From NCBI GenBank assembly GCA_019279435.1, contig JAAALK010000289.1, positions 31,811,067-31,875,066 on the forward strand: DNA of 64,000 nt, in the 5' to 3' direction. The position numbers and the translations under genes were made by a program. Position 1 is the stretch's first letter. Every line of letters begins with the position of its first letter. The notes under the pieces are model-generated. The model had not been told where the DNA came from. It searched no databases and saw only the letters and a list, made by a program, of their open reading frames with translations. This DNA is from Zizania palustris (lineage: Eukaryota; Streptophyta; Magnoliopsida; Poales; Poaceae). Below are positions 34,971 through 47,253 of this stretch, one piece after another.

Positions 34971-37900
34971 TGTGACGCCCCGATTTATCGAAATAGGAAC
35001 ATTATTGAATTTCATAAGAAAAACAATAATACAAGAGGTTCATCATGCGACAATCGTACATACGACAAGTATTCATGGTACGCAGACCATAATTATTACA
35101 TCAGAATAAAAGTTAAATATGTAAATAAAATCATGACGAACGCCCTCTTCAGGATCTTCTCTTGACTGGGTCGCTACTCCAGACCATCCTCGTAGTAGGC
35201 ATCCTCTGAAGTATGTCCAACGGGTATGAGTACAAAAAGTACTCAACAAGCCACCGCAGATGCAAATAATAATGCAAGGTAATAACAATGGAAGGATAAT
35301 GGCAAGAGTGCGGAAAAGTACATTTTCTGTTATTGCATTTAGTGTAGTCAATTTTGAACATGCGTAAATGTAAACATGAACATTAATAACATCATCAAAC
35401 TCGAGGAGTATGTTTTACCTCCTCGCTCAACAGTCCTTACATGCCAAGTCATCATGCACATTCATTTCAATAGTAAACTAAATGTGGGATGTCATGCAAC
35501 CCGCCCTTGACCGTGGGCTCGGCTTTTCGAAAAGATTAATGACTCTGATAAAAGATGTACTACTGTAGCCACAAGGCACGCACTCATCACAAACACCAAA
35601 GTGTAACGAGATGACCCATACCATGGGAACTCGTGCCAAAACCTCAGCATGAAATTCTCCAAGCGATAACCACCCGCTCTAGGTTTCGCCGGCGCGCCGG
35701 GCCGCATCCCGGCTAACGTCGCACCCCCTTTTGCGCCACATTGGTACAAGCCACCCGCAGGTGCTGCTTGACCCATCTCCAAATGGTGGCCTCGGTTTGG
35801 AACACTCCATACCTTAGTTAGGACTTACCCATTAGACTTGTGGTTAGTACGGAAGTGTATTGCAACAGATCCCGCAGACGGTCCTTATAGTGCCCCGGGT
35901 GCTACCGACCAATGCCCTATCTTGCACCCAGAACCCACCATGCATTCACTCACAACCACAACTCATCACCGACGGAATTCCAAGGATAAGAATAACGGGG
36001 ATAATATAGGTGAACCATGTTGCTACGACTCAGCTTTATCCTATATCAATCGTGTCAATACATTGGACACTAGCTAATAATACTAATCATATGGTGACAA
36101 GGAGGTTAGGCGAGATAGCATGGCTTGGGTTGCACATCAAGGTCGGGGGATCCTAAATAAATATATTGTAAGAGTTTCATTTGACTAATGCATGTATACC
36201 CTATGTGTTTTAGTGATAGTTTAATAAAACATGGGTTCAATATGCTCAAAAGATTGGTTTGGTGACTTGCCTTGTTCAGCGAATGGGGAGGGAGGAACTT
36301 CCGGGTAATATTCCGGCTCCTCGGCGGCGTCATAGTCTTCCCATTATAAATAAAATAAAATACAACATTCAATCAAACAATATAACATCACACAACAAGC
36401 ACATAGGTTTAAATCGGTTTAATTGAATGAAAACCAAGTTGTTAAGTTTCTAAAATTTACTTTACAAATAATTTAAAATGAATTATAATGAAATGTGGTC
36501 CTTTGTAGAAAGGGGTTTTAAATGTGAATAATCTCATTTTAAGTCTTCTAAATAATTTAAAATGAAAGGTTCAGAGAAAACTTAATGGTTGCATTATATT
36601 AACAGGGAATGAATAAATATAAATTTTTACTGAAATTTAAATAATAGAGTTTGTATTTTTAACATAAGGGTATTTGAATACTTTAATGAATAAGAATGAA
36701 ATATTCAAAGTAAACATACTGTTTTATTGCATAAACATGTAGAGAATAATATTACAAATTTTTTGGAATTGAAATGGTAATTTTTGAAGTTAAAATGTGC
36801 AAGATATGAATTTTGCAAGTTTAAAACAGTTTCTGGAATTTAATTTAAATTCAAAATACCCTCGGGTCCACGGTGAGCCAGGCCCACGGTGAACCCGCGC
36901 ACTGTGCGCGTGTTCCAGCCCAATCTGGACCGTCGGATCCAGATCCAACGCGCGAGGGCGAGGCGGGGGAGTTAAGTTATCGCGGACGGCCAGGATTAAA
37001 ACATCGAACCGGTACGCGATGGACGGACCAGATGCGATGCGGGTTTTAAAAACTAACAGATGTATGGGATTAAAACGTACCGCTTCGATCAGATCCGATG
37101 GTGTGGATTAGATCACACACGTGGCAATACCGGTGTCGTCCGATCGCGATCGCACAGTCGTGGTTAGATCCGACACGGCACGAGTACTCAACCCGTGCCG
37201 GTCATCTTCTCCGACGACGGCGAGTGGGCCAGAGGCCACGACGGGCTACGACGATCCAAGCTAGGCCTAGAAATGGAAAGAGGACGCCTAGGGGATCATG
37301 GGGGTACCTTCACGGCGGTCCGAGGTCGACGGAGTGCGGTCGGCGGTGAGGGTAGACGACGGAGTGGTTCGGGTTCCTCGTCGGCGATGGTGTTCCGGCG
37401 GGGTTCGTCGCTGGCGGAGGGGTGGCCGAGGTTGGCGAGGTCCTTGCGGTCACAATGGTGCGGTCGGCGAGGATGGGAGAGATCACTGGCGACGGCGAGT
37501 GGTGACCGGAGTGTGGGTGGCGGTGGTGCGCTAAAAACCGAAGTGCAAGTGCTCTGTTCGTTCTCGCAGGGAGTGAGCGTGGGGGATCAAACGCGAACGG
37601 TCAGGGGGGGTTTAAATAGGGCCACCAGCGGAGCTCGCATGCAAGGAAAGCTGAGGGAGGGCCTTAACTCGCCGGCGAGGGCTCGACCATGCACGCGTAG
37701 AGCGATCCCGGGGTGTAAACGCGAGGTTTAACGAGGGGAAACGGTCGGCCGGGCGCGGGGGACCGTTTAATGGCGACGGATTAAAGAGGGGGGGGGGGCA
37801 GCGAGGTGGATCCGAGGTGGGGGTCGTCGGCCGGTGCAATTTGGGGGCGGTGGCGGGAGGTAGACGATGGGTCCGACAGGTGGGCTGAGGTGGTCAGCGA

Positions 37901-38388
37901 GTGCGAGTGCACGAGGGCGGTGGCTGACTGGGGGGTCAGGCTCGGCCGCGAGAGGGGGTTGGTTTGCGCCGACAGGTGGGCCAAGGCAGTCGGGCGCGCG
38001 CGCGAAGAGAAAGGGAGTCACTGACTGGTGGGGTCCAGTGGTCAGACGGGGCGCGCGGGGAGGAGTGGGCTAGGCTGGCCGGGAGAGAGAGAAAGGGAGG
38101 GGGAGGCCCAATACTGTTTTGAAAGGTTTTCTGATTAAAATTAATTGCAGAAAATGGATTAAAATATTTGGGCTACTTCCCATGTTGATAAAAATTTGTA
38201 AAAATTCTCAAAAATATATCTTGGCCTTGGGATCATATACAAAATTTTCTAGCCCCTGGTTTGGTCATTTCATGTATGTTCTAGTTCAAAAAGGGTAAGG
38301 AGGGCATTAAAGGTATTTCCAAAATACTTAATTCCAGGAAATTAGATTAAATAATATTTTTATTTCTCTGGAAATTTGGGGTGTTACA
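34971..38388 (-). repeat. element C 3' LTR (3,418 bp)
   Basis: Complete LTR. In plus orientation it runs TGTGACGCCCC...GGGGTGTTACA. It contains a GC-rich central part (36850-38100). A TATA-like CCCTATTTAAACC (minus strand) is at about 37610. Open frames in the GC-rich part are not conserved genes. Confidence 0.93.
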
Positions 38389-38404
38389 AACCTATCCCCC
38401 TTAC
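38389..38404 (-). other. element C polypurine tract
   Basis: The minus strand reads TAAGGGGGATAGGTT immediately before the 3' LTR start TGTAACACC, the expected second-strand primer position. Confidence 0.75.
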
Positions 38405-38432
38405 AATGAATCTCGTCCTCGAGATTGGAATG

Positions 38433-39797
38433 CTACTCGAATAGCTCAGGGTATTGGGCTTTCAGCTCGTCTTCCTTTTCCCATGTGGCTTCTTCGACGG
38501 GGTGGTTGTCTCACTGAACCTTGCAGAAGCGAACCACACGGCTCCTGGTTACTCTTTCTTTAGTTTCCAAGATTTTGATGGGCTTCTCGATGTAGGTCAA
38601 ATCCTCCTGGACGTTGAGTTGTTGGAGGTCAGCTTGCTCGGCGGGCACACGAAGACACTTCTTCAGCTGAGAGACGTGGAACACATCATGATCTCCTGCC
38701 AAGGATGGAGGCAGTTCCAGCTGGTATGCCACTTCTCCTTGCCGTCGGAGGATCTGAAAAGGTCCGACATAGCGGGGTGCTAGCTTGCCTTTCATGCTGA
38801 ACCTTTGAGTGCCACGGAGGGGAGTGACTCGGAGATAGACATAATCACCCTCCTCAAAGGTTAGGTCTCTTCGACGGTTATCGGCGTAGATCTTTTATCG
38901 GGACTGGGCTATTTTCAATCTGTCCCTGATAATCTTGACCTTCTCTTCAGCTTCACTCAATATATCTGTCCCTAACAGCTGCGACTCTCCGGTCTGATCC
39001 CAGAGCAGCGGCGTTTTGCACTTACACCCATAAAGTGCTTCGAACAGGGACATTTGCAGGCTGGCTTGATATTTATTGTTGTAGGAGAACTCTGTGTAGG
39101 GCAAGTTCTTGTCCCACATTCCGCCAAAGTCTATAGCGCAAGCTCTAAGCATATCTTCCAGTATCTGGTTGACCCTTTCATTTTGACCGTCGGTCTGTGG
39201 ATGATAGGCGGTGCTGAAGTTCAGCCGGGTGCCGAGTTCCTCTTGAAGTTTCTTCCAAAACTTAGAGGTAAACTGACTCCCACGGTTAGATACAATCTTC
39301 CTAGGAACTCCATGAAGGCACACGATCCGGGTCATATACAACTCAGCAAACTTGGCGACAGTGTAAGTTGTCTTGATGGGGATGAAGTGAGCCACCTTGG
39401 TGAGTCGGTCGACGATCACCTAGATAGAATCATGACCAGCTTGGGTCCGGGGCAGTCCCGTGATGAAGTCCATCCCTATCTCTTCCCACTTCCATTCAAG
39501 GACCTTGAGGGGTTGTAGGAGTCCAGCAGGTCTTTGATGCTCTGCCTTGACTCGCCGGCATGTGTCGCACTTGGCCACATACTTGGCTATTTCCCTCTTC
39601 ATGCTGACCCACCAATATTTCTCCTTCAGGTCTTGATACATCTTGGTACTCCCAGGATGTATGGAGTATAGAGTATCGTGGGCTTCTTGAAGGATGAGAG
39701 TCTTCAATTCAGGCTTGTCGGGTACGCATATCCGGTCTCCGAACCAGATGGTACCATGCTTGTCCTCGGAGAATCCGGGGGCTTTACCCTTCCGCAT
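38433..39797 (-). pseudogene. element C integrase and chromodomain
   Basis: Zinc finger HDTLYSIHPGSTK...CDTCRR, then core (MDFITGLPRTQAG, first Asp present). After a W to TAG at 39420 it continues VIVDRLTKVAHFIPIKTTY. The second catalytic Asp is Asn (SNRGSQFTSKFW instead of SDRGSQF); the Glu is present (NERVNQILEDMLR). The C-terminal part has GPFQILRRQGEVAYQLELP and FHVSQLKKCL. After a W to TGA at 38511 the chromodomain ends DNHPVEEATWEKEDELKA and stops at 38433. The chromodomain defines it as a chromovirus. Two further breaks lie between 38796 and 38895. Confidence 0.9.
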
Positions 39798-39848
39798 GTT
39801 CTATTGGATCTCCAAGATATCCGTATCTTCCTTCTGCTTTTTTCGGAT

Positions 39849-40648
39849 CTAGTCTATCAAAACAGGCCTAGACTCCAAGGCAGCGAGGTACGCTCGGGTG
39901 GTCATCCCTAGATTCAGCCTCTCCATTTCCTTGTAAAGCAAAGGAGCTTGGTCCTGTACCATGATGGCATTGTAGTACCCTTTTCGACTAAGGGCGTCTG
40001 CCACCACGTTTGCCTTGCTTGGATGATAATGGATGCCCAAGTCGTAATCCTTGATGAGTTCCAACCATCTCCTTTGTCTGAGGTTCAGGTCCGGTTAGGT
40101 GAATATGTACTTGAGGCTCTTGTGGTCGGTGAAGACCTCACACCGATTCCCCACAAGGTAATGTCTTCATATCTTCAAGGCATGAACCACGACTGCTAAC
40201 TCTAGGTCATGGGTTGGGTAGTTCAGCTCATGCGGTCTCAGCTGTCGGGAGGCGTAAGATATAACCTTCCCTTCTTGCATTAAGACACATCCTAATCCTT
40301 GACGAGAGGCATCACAATAGACGTGGAAGTCTTTCCGGATGTCTGGCATAGTCAGAATAGGGCTGACATGAGCTTCTTCTTGAGGGTTTGGAAGCTTTCT
40401 TCACAATCTGGGGTCCATTCAAACTTTACTTCTTTTTGTAGTAGTCTGGTCATAGGCTTGGCGACCTTCGAAAAATTCTCGATGAACCGGCGGTAGTATC
40501 CGGCCAATCTGAGAAAACTCCGGATCTCGGTTACGGTCGTGGGCTGCAGCAGTTGGTCACTGCTTCCACGGTGGTTGGGTCCACTGCTATTCCTCCGGTA
40601 GATATGACATGTCCGAGGAATTTTACCTTTGATGACCAAAACTCGCAC
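39849..40648 (-). pseudogene. element C RNase H
   Basis: From the RT end (TEIRSFLRLAGYYRRFIENF) into RNase H (FHVYCDASRQGLGCVLMQEG, SYASRQLRPHELNYPTHDLE, YHPSKANVVADALSRKGYY). A frameshift near 40355 comes from loss of one C after TCAGCC relative to the expected frame. A stop near 40096 interrupts the tail and another break lies near 40160. Only one RNase H is present, as usual for chromoviruses. Confidence 0.85.
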
Positions 40649-41145
40649 TTGCTATATTTGGCGTACAGTTACTGTTCCCTTAGCTTTCCGAGGGTCAGGC
40701 GGAGGTGGGTTTCATGTTCTTCCTTGGTCTTGGAGTAGACGAGGATATCGTCGATGAATACCACGATGAACTTATCTAGGAACTCCATGAAAACATTGTT
40801 CATCATGTTCATGAAAAAGGCCAGGGCATTCGTGAGTCCGAACGACATCACAGTATACTCGTAGAGTCCATAGCGGGAGGTGAAGGCAGTCTTGGGTATG
40901 TCTTCTTCCCTAATCCTCAATTGGTGATAACCTGACCTGATGTCAATCTTGGAAAACACCGAGGATCCTTTCAGTTGATCGAACGGGTCGTCGATCCGAG
41001 GCAATGGGTACTTGTTCTTGGTGGTTACGTCGTTTAGGGCTCTATAGTCCACGCACATCCTTTTAGTCTTGTCCTTTTTCATGGCAAAGATGACCGGTGC
41101 ACCCTAGGGTGAGGTACTCGGTCGGATGTACCCTTTCTGCTCCAG
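40649..41145 (-). pseudogene. element C reverse transcriptase
   Basis: RT motifs: KDKTKRMCVDYRALNDVTT, SSVFSKIDIRSGYHQLRI (catalytic Asp), EYTVMSFGLTNALAFFM, FIVVFIDDILVYSK (YXDD-type F-I-D-D). A W to TAG at 41104 (expected STSPWGAPV) separates it from gag-protease, and a TAA at 40669 ends the frame before LYAKYSKCEFW. Confidence 0.88.
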
Positions 41146-42145
41146 GTCTTCGATGTTGCTCTTGACTTCGGCTAATTCATTGGCGGCCATCCGGTATGGG
41201 CGCTTGGAGATTGGGGTGGTCCCGGGGATAAGTTCGATTCGGAATTCGATGTACCGCTTGGGAGGCATTCCTGGAAGGTCCTCTAGGAAGACGTCCATGA
41301 ACTCCTTGATGATGGGCACTTCTTCAAGAGCTAGAGAGTGAAGAGATGCTTCAGGGGGTTTGCAGCTGGTCATCCAAAAAGTGACGGCTTCGCTTTCGGG
41401 GTTGGTCACGGTTACGAACTTGTTGGCACAGTCAATCACTCCCTTGTGCTTCATCAACCAATCCATCCCTAGGATGAGGTCGAGTCTGGTGCACTTAATG
41501 AGGGCTGGCTCGGCCCAGAACAATACTCCTTGTATCTCTATCTTAACCTTAGGACTGTATAGGTGGGCTAAGGTTTTATTGCCTGGAGTGGCAATCATCA
41601 TGGGGACTGACAGAGGGAATACTTCCAAGTCGTTGGTTTTCACAAAATCTTCTGAGATGAAAGAGTGTGTTGCTCCAGAGTCAAATAATATTATAGCCGG
41701 TACGGAATTTGCGGTAAACGTACCGAGTACGACTTCGGGAGCCTCCTGAGCTTCCTCCGCGGTGATGTGTTTGACGCGGGCACGAACCGCCTGGTTGGGT
41801 GCCGTGCCTTGGGGCTGCTTGGGGCGAGGACATTGGTGCGAATAGTGCCCTTCCTTACGGCAGTTGAAGCAGACGACCAGCCTCCCTTGGTGATCCTTCA
41901 AGACTGGGGCCTTGGTGGCGGACGTCGGCTGAGCGGCCAGAGCTGGTGGAGTGGGGCGGGGATGCCCGACGTTGGATCCACCGACGGCGTGAGGTGGCCT
42001 GTAGGCGGGCCGAGGATGGTAGGCGGGCGCTGGTGGCGGAGGGACGAAGTGGGGCCTCTGAGGATTCGCCTGTTGATGCTTGAAGGTGATCATCTTCCTC
42101 TTCTTGAGGTCACCCTTGTTTTGCTCAGTCTCTTGGATGAGCGCT
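41146..42145 (-). pseudogene. element C gag C-terminus and protease
   Basis: Continues gag from across solo LTR D: a basic and proline-rich linker, zinc knuckle CFNCRKEGHYSHQC (C-X2-C-X4-H-X4-C), then aspartic protease AIILFDSGATHSFISEDF (active site D-S-G) and LILGMDWLMKHKGVIDCA. The frame stays open through to the RT start, so this part is well preserved. At 42145 it meets D; the protein reads ...RLVNKAL / IQETEQN across the insertion. Confidence 0.9.
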
Positions 42146-45100
42146 TGTAACACCCCAGAAATTAAAAGGAATAAAATAAAAAGAAAAATTATTCAAATCA
42201 TTTTTGGATTTATTATTAAAAGGAGAAATCACAAAAGAACCCAAATAAAGCCAAACAGGGAGAAATATTCAAAATTTGGACCTGAAAATTTTATGAGATG
42301 AACTAGAGACCAAACTATAATTTTAGGAATTTTTACAAATTTTTATCTACAGTAATTCAACCCTTAACCAAATATATGAATTTCTGGAATTATTTTAAAT
42401 CGGAAAAGCATTTAAATTCAAATTGGGCCTCAACCCTGAAACTGCTCTCAGCCCGGCCCAGTCCATCCACCAGTCACTGACCATGGGGGCCCGCCTGTCG
42501 GCACCACTCCCCTCCTCTCTCTCCCGCGCCCGTCCCCGCTCGGTCCCACTTGGCAGCCACTCGCGGTCCTCTCTGTTTCTCCGACACATGGGGCCCGCCT
42601 GTGGGTTTTTCCATATGGGGTCGCCCACTGACAGGTGGGGGCCACCTGTCAGCTTCGTCTTCCTCGTTGGAAGGGGATCCCCCTTCTCTCCCGCCGGCGA
42701 TCCCCTTCCAATTTCTCACCGCCGGCCGCCCGATCACACCAGATCACCCTCGGATTCCCTTCCCCGACCGCCCCCGACCTCCTTCCATCAGAACTCAACG
42801 CGTTTTTACGCTTATGGAAGCAAATCCGAGCCAAAAAGGAACCTCGCCGGAGTTTGGAAATAAAACCTTCGGGATCCCCGGCTTTTCTTGCCTTAACCAC
42901 TGCCGGCGACCCCTATAAGAACCCCTACCCTCGCCGCTCACCACCCACCCCTCCTCAGTGCAACCCATCGCGTTTCAGAGCGCTGCCGCAAGGTTTTCGG
43001 CCTTTAGCTCTGCTCCGCCTCCAGCCACCGCTCGCCGGTGATCCAGGCCACCGCGCCCCTCGCCGTCGCCACCTACGTGACCACCAAGGCCCGCCCGTCC
43101 TCGGCCACGCCTCCGTTGGTCGGAAGGACCACCGGATCGCCTCGCCGCCGGCAAACCCGAACGGTTCCACCGCCCCTCGTCGTCGCCGGTCGCCGTCAGC
43201 TCGCCATCACCATCATCACCGGTATCTTCATGTTCCCCGTCTTCCCCACTCTCCATTTTCGCCATCGCCTAGGGCCTTAGGCCTCGCCGTCGCCGGCAAT
43301 TGCCCGCCGGAGCTCCACCGGAGTCGGGGAAGAAGGGGTAAATTACCCCTTCGCCGCATGCCGTGCCGGATCCCTCACGGACCGCACGATCTCGATCTAA
43401 CGGCCCGGATTAAATCCCCGTGGGGTTTAATCCTGGCCCTCGATCTGAGCCGAAGCGGTACCGAGTCACAGGAGCCGTTGATCGCCACTTAAATCACCCG
43501 CGCGCGTTCTGGCCGTTGGATCCTGATCCAACCGCTGCCACGTGCCCGGTCCACACGCGCAGTCAACGGTTCACGGTGAACCCAGTTCACCGTGGACCCG
43601 AGACGGTTTTTAGTTTAAATAAAATTCCAGGAAATAGTTTAAACTTCAAAAATTCATATCTTGCTCATTTTAACTCCAAATTTCACCATTCAAATTTTGT
43701 TAGAACCAGAATATTATTCTCCACACATTAATGCCATAAAAACAGTATGTTACTGTTACCCAAAATATTTTTATTAAATAAAAGAATAAAAACCCTTTAG
43801 GGTTAAAATTTGAAATACAGAAAATAAATTAGGAAAAATCCTAAAAAGATAAGTTTTACTGTTTTATACCAAACTTTAGAATATTAAAATATTACTTCAA
43901 AACACCCACAAATATGAATATTGCTTATTTGGTGGATTTTATCTGTTTATTAAATGTATTGTTTACTTTTCCGTATCGAGAAGACTACGAGTTCGTCGAG
44001 GAGCAGGAGTTCTACCCCGAGGTTCCTCCATCCCCATTTGCTGAGCAAGGCAAGTCATCGACCATCTCTGTGGAAACAGTTGATCATCATTGAGCCCATG
44101 ATTTTAATAAATTATCGCTATAACACATAGATTAATATTGCATTAGTCAAAGATCAAGCCTTACACTTATATTTATTAGATCCCCGTCCTTGTGTGCAAA
44201 CCCAAGCCATGCTTATTGAGCCTTAACTCCTTGTCACTCTACAAATACTATATTAGCTAGTGCCCAATGTACCGGCACAACTGCTATAGGTTAAAAAGAA
44301 TGAGTCGTAGATAGCTGGATTCTGTATAAGTATTTCCCTGTTATTCTCGTCTCTGGACTCTGTTGGAGTTGGCTAGGTTATAAGTATGGTGGGTTCCGGG
44401 TGCAAGCTCGGGCACTGGTTTGTCGCACCCGGGGCACTATAAGGACCGGTCTGCGGGATCTGTTGCAAAGCACTTTCGTACCAACCACAAGTCTAATGGG
44501 TAAGTCCTAACTGGAAGTGTGGAACCCTTCGGCTCTATGCACCATAGTGGAGGGGTACAAGGGGCTAGCCTGCGGGCGACTTGTACCAAAGAAGGCTCAA
44601 GGGGGGGTATGGTGAGCACTCGACATGTCGAGACACGATACGAAACCCATAAGAGGGTGTTGTGGAGTCGGAGGGAACCATATGGAAGGTTTTGGCACGA
44701 GTTCCCGTGAAATGGGTCATCTCGTTACACTTTGGTGTAAGTGATGAGTGCGTGCCTTGTGGGTACAGTGGTACATCTCTGATCAGAGTAATTTAATCTT
44801 TTCGAAAAGCCGAGCCCACGGTCAAGGGCGGGTTGTGTGACTACTCGCAGTTAGTTTACAATTGTGTGAATGTTCGGATTATTCATGGCACGTAAGGACT
44901 GTTGAGCGAGGTGGGGTGACTGTACCCCTCGAGTTAGAAGATGATGATACACATGCACATGTTTACTTTTCCGTACTAATAAATTGCTCTCATTTAAAGC
45001 TTCACAATTACGCTGCTTCCGCTAAACTAGCCACTATCTCCCTTGTTATTACCTTGCATTATATTTGCATTCGGTGGCTTGCTGAGTACATCTGTACTCA

Positions 45101-45371
45101 CCCCGTTGACTTACAACATCAGAGCCCGTCTACTACGAGGAGGATGAAGGTCTGGAGTAGCGACCCAGTCAAGGCGAGACTGGACGGAGGCGTTCATCTA
45201 GGACCCTTGTTTTATTAGTTTCTCTTCATCTTTATTCACTTTTGTATTAATGCGGTCTACGAACCGTGAATGATTGCCCGTATTGTACGTGGTCGTGTGA
45301 TGAACGTCTTGTTTTATTGATATTCTATGGAATTTCAATAAAGTCCTGATTTATTAAATCGGGGCGCGACA
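42146..45371 (+). mobile_element. solo LTR D of the RIRE3-like family
   Basis: Runs TGTAACACCCC...GGGGCGCGACA, 3,226 bp, flanked by the perfect 5-bp duplication GCGCT (42141-42145 and 45372-45376). There is no PBS, PPT or internal region, so it is a solo LTR left by recombination between two LTRs. CCCCTATAAGAACCCC at about 42910 is the TATA box. It is opposite in orientation to element C but of the same family. Its 3' third equals 1-1013. The long frames at 42423-43492 are GC-rich 5'-LTR sequence, not genes. Confidence 0.95.
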
Positions 45372-45376
45372 GCGCT

Positions 45377-46128
45377 TTATTCACTAGCCGTTGGAAGTCG
45401 GCGTAGTTAGTGGCGACGAGCTGGATGGACAGCTCATCCTTAAGTCCCCAGAGGAACTTAGCCTGGCGGAGGGCGTCGGTCCGCATCTCCTCTAGCGCGT
45501 AGCGAGCCAGACGGTTGAATTCATGGAGATACTCCATGACGGTCCGGTTGCCCTGTTGTAGGTCGCGGAACTCCTGCTGCTTCACTGCGATGACTCCGGC
45601 GGGGACGTGGGCGGCACGGAAGGCGATGGTGAACTCCGCCCATGTCACCACGTGGTCCTCTGGCTGGGACTCGCGATAGTTGTCCCACCACTTCGTGGCG
45701 GGACCCTGGAGCTGGTGAGTGGCGAAGGCCACTCGCTCCCGGTCGGTGCAGGGGAGGAGATCCAGCTTCTTCCCTATGGTGCGGAGCCAATCTTCGGCCT
45801 CCATGGGGTTGGTGGTGATAGAGAATATTGGGGGACGCACACGCAGGAACTCCGAGAGTTGGGGAGCGGGTGCGGGTGCTGGTGCGTGAGGGGCAGGCTC
45901 CACATTATGCAGCCGGTCCAACTGAGCCTGTTGGTGCTGCATCAGAGTGAGGAGGGCGGTGATCAGCTGGTTTTGATTCGCCATCATCTCCGCCAAGGTG
46001 GGGTGGTTGGCGGATGGTGATCCAGTCTATCGTGGGCCCGTTGCGCCCCAATTGGGCACAACGCCTTCGGGCAAGCCGTGGCTTCCTCCTTCTCCATTGT
46101 TGGAGTCGGTGTTCTGGTTGTCGGCCAT
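45377..46128 (-). pseudogene. element C gag, N-terminal part
   Basis: ATG at 46128-46126 (MADNQNTDSNNGEGG). An in-frame TAG sits at codon 34 (46027-46029), followed by a long open stretch with the gag domain: LRVRPPIFSITTNPMEAEDW, LQGPATKWWDNYR, FRAAHVPAGVIAVKQQEF, GNRTVMEYLHEFNRLARYA. It ends at D (45376) and resumes at 42145. Confidence 0.88.
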
Positions 46129-46194
46129 CTTCTGAACATAAGATGTTTTAAGACGACGAAACAATATCGCAATCAAAATAGCCCGTGGGGCTCA

Positions 46195-46217
46195 CATATA
46201 TATATATATATATTAGT
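46195..46217. repeat. (TA)n microsatellite
   Basis: A run of about nine TA dinucleotides between gag and the extra frame of element C. Confidence 0.9.
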
Positions 46218-46332
46218 GGTATAAAAAGTTTATTACAATCAAGCTCTTATTTTACTCTACCTACAACACAAGTTGTTGTAGATAGCACCACACACATAAA
46301 ATTATTATAACTCAAACAACGGTAGCTAGTGC

Positions 46333-47114
46333 CTACTCGCCACCGGAGGCAGTCTCTATGCTCTCGGAACCACGAGGACACGAATCCCGAGGGATGGTGG
46401 GCTCGAGAAAATTCTCGATGATCGGGTCGGAGACGAGGCTGAGGCATGGAGCAGGGGTGCTGGTGGTGGACGGTCCGGCGGTGGAGGGATGTGGCGGGAT
46501 CCTCTTGGGGCGAGGGGCAGGCTCACGGATGGGATTCCTCTTCCTCGGGAGGAGGGGAACCATCTCCGCGATGTCTTTTTGCAGCTGCATAATCTTGCGC
46601 TGCAGCTCACCGTTCTGTTGGATTAAGTTCTTCATCTCTTCGCGAAGAAACTCAACCGCCTCATGGTGCTCGTCGGTGTTGAGCACCGCCTCAGTATGGA
46701 GGTCATCCATGGCCTGAAGAAGACGCGACTGTCGGGCCATGACCGGATCACGAACAGAGTGAACTCCGATGTAGATACTACGGTGGGCGCCGGGAGTGCG
46801 CTTCGGCACAAGCCGGAAAGACGGGTTTTGAAGACGATTATCATAGATCATCCTCAACTCCATAAGGGCCTGGAGGGCGACTCGTTGGCACGCGACGTCG
46901 AAAGTCGGGCCTCCAAGTGCGGTGGTGTAGGGCGGCAGGTGCTCTCCAGAGCCGTGGACGGTGAGGGAGACGTCGCAAGGTCCGACGAATTCTTCCATGT
47001 ATACCCCCTGGAATTCGGGCTCGAAGAGGACCCGAGGAAGGTGAGCATCATACAGAGCTCCCTGATGAAGCCCTCGAAATGGCGGCAGTAGCTGTGCACT
47101 TGGTAGACAGGCAT
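46333..47114 (-). pseudogene. element C extra reading frame upstream of gag (ORF0-like)
   Basis: Between the PBS and gag. The ATG at 47114 opens MPVYQVHSYCRHFEGFIREL. A one-base loss in a G run near 47030 shifts the frame, and it continues from EEFVGPCDVSLTVHGSGEHL to TAG at 46333 (221 codons open after the shift). The C-terminal half has a coiled-coil-like LREEMKNLIQQNGELQRKI and a proline-rich tail. I recognise no catalytic motif. An extra ORF in this position is described for RIRE3/RIRE8; its role is unknown to me. Confidence 0.7.
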
Positions 47115-47238
47115 CTACAAAAACAACAAGTTGAAGAAAAGTGAGGAGAGGAACAAAGTTTATAAAGTATGTTTTTGAGAAATAATTTTCTGTAGCTATG
47201 GGCTAGGCTGGTCCGTTTGGCTTCCTACAGTCAAGTCG

Positions 47239-47250
47239 GCTCTGATACCA
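47239..47250 (-). other. element C primer binding site, tRNA-iMet type
   Basis: The minus strand reads TGGTATCAGAGC three bases after the 5' LTR end, complementary to the 3' end of initiator methionine tRNA. Confidence 0.93.
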
Positions 47251-47253
47251 TCT

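Noticed and set aside
37195..37731. 178-codon frame in element C 3' LTR, with a partner at 49021-49443 in the 5' LTR
   Set aside because: Present in both LTRs only because they are duplicates; the two versions end at different stops, are rich in G/R/S from GC content and lie antisense to the LTR transcript.
42423..43492. Open frames up to 285 codons in the solo LTR
   Set aside because: GC-rich 5' LTR sequence with overlapping frames on both strands, proline- and arginine-rich, no conserved domain; upstream of and around the LTR TATA box, so not a gene.
47239..47250. Match to tRNA-Met 3' end as a possible tRNA gene
   Set aside because: Only 12 bases match and they sit next to an LTR; this is a primer binding site. 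The same holds for 21054-21065.
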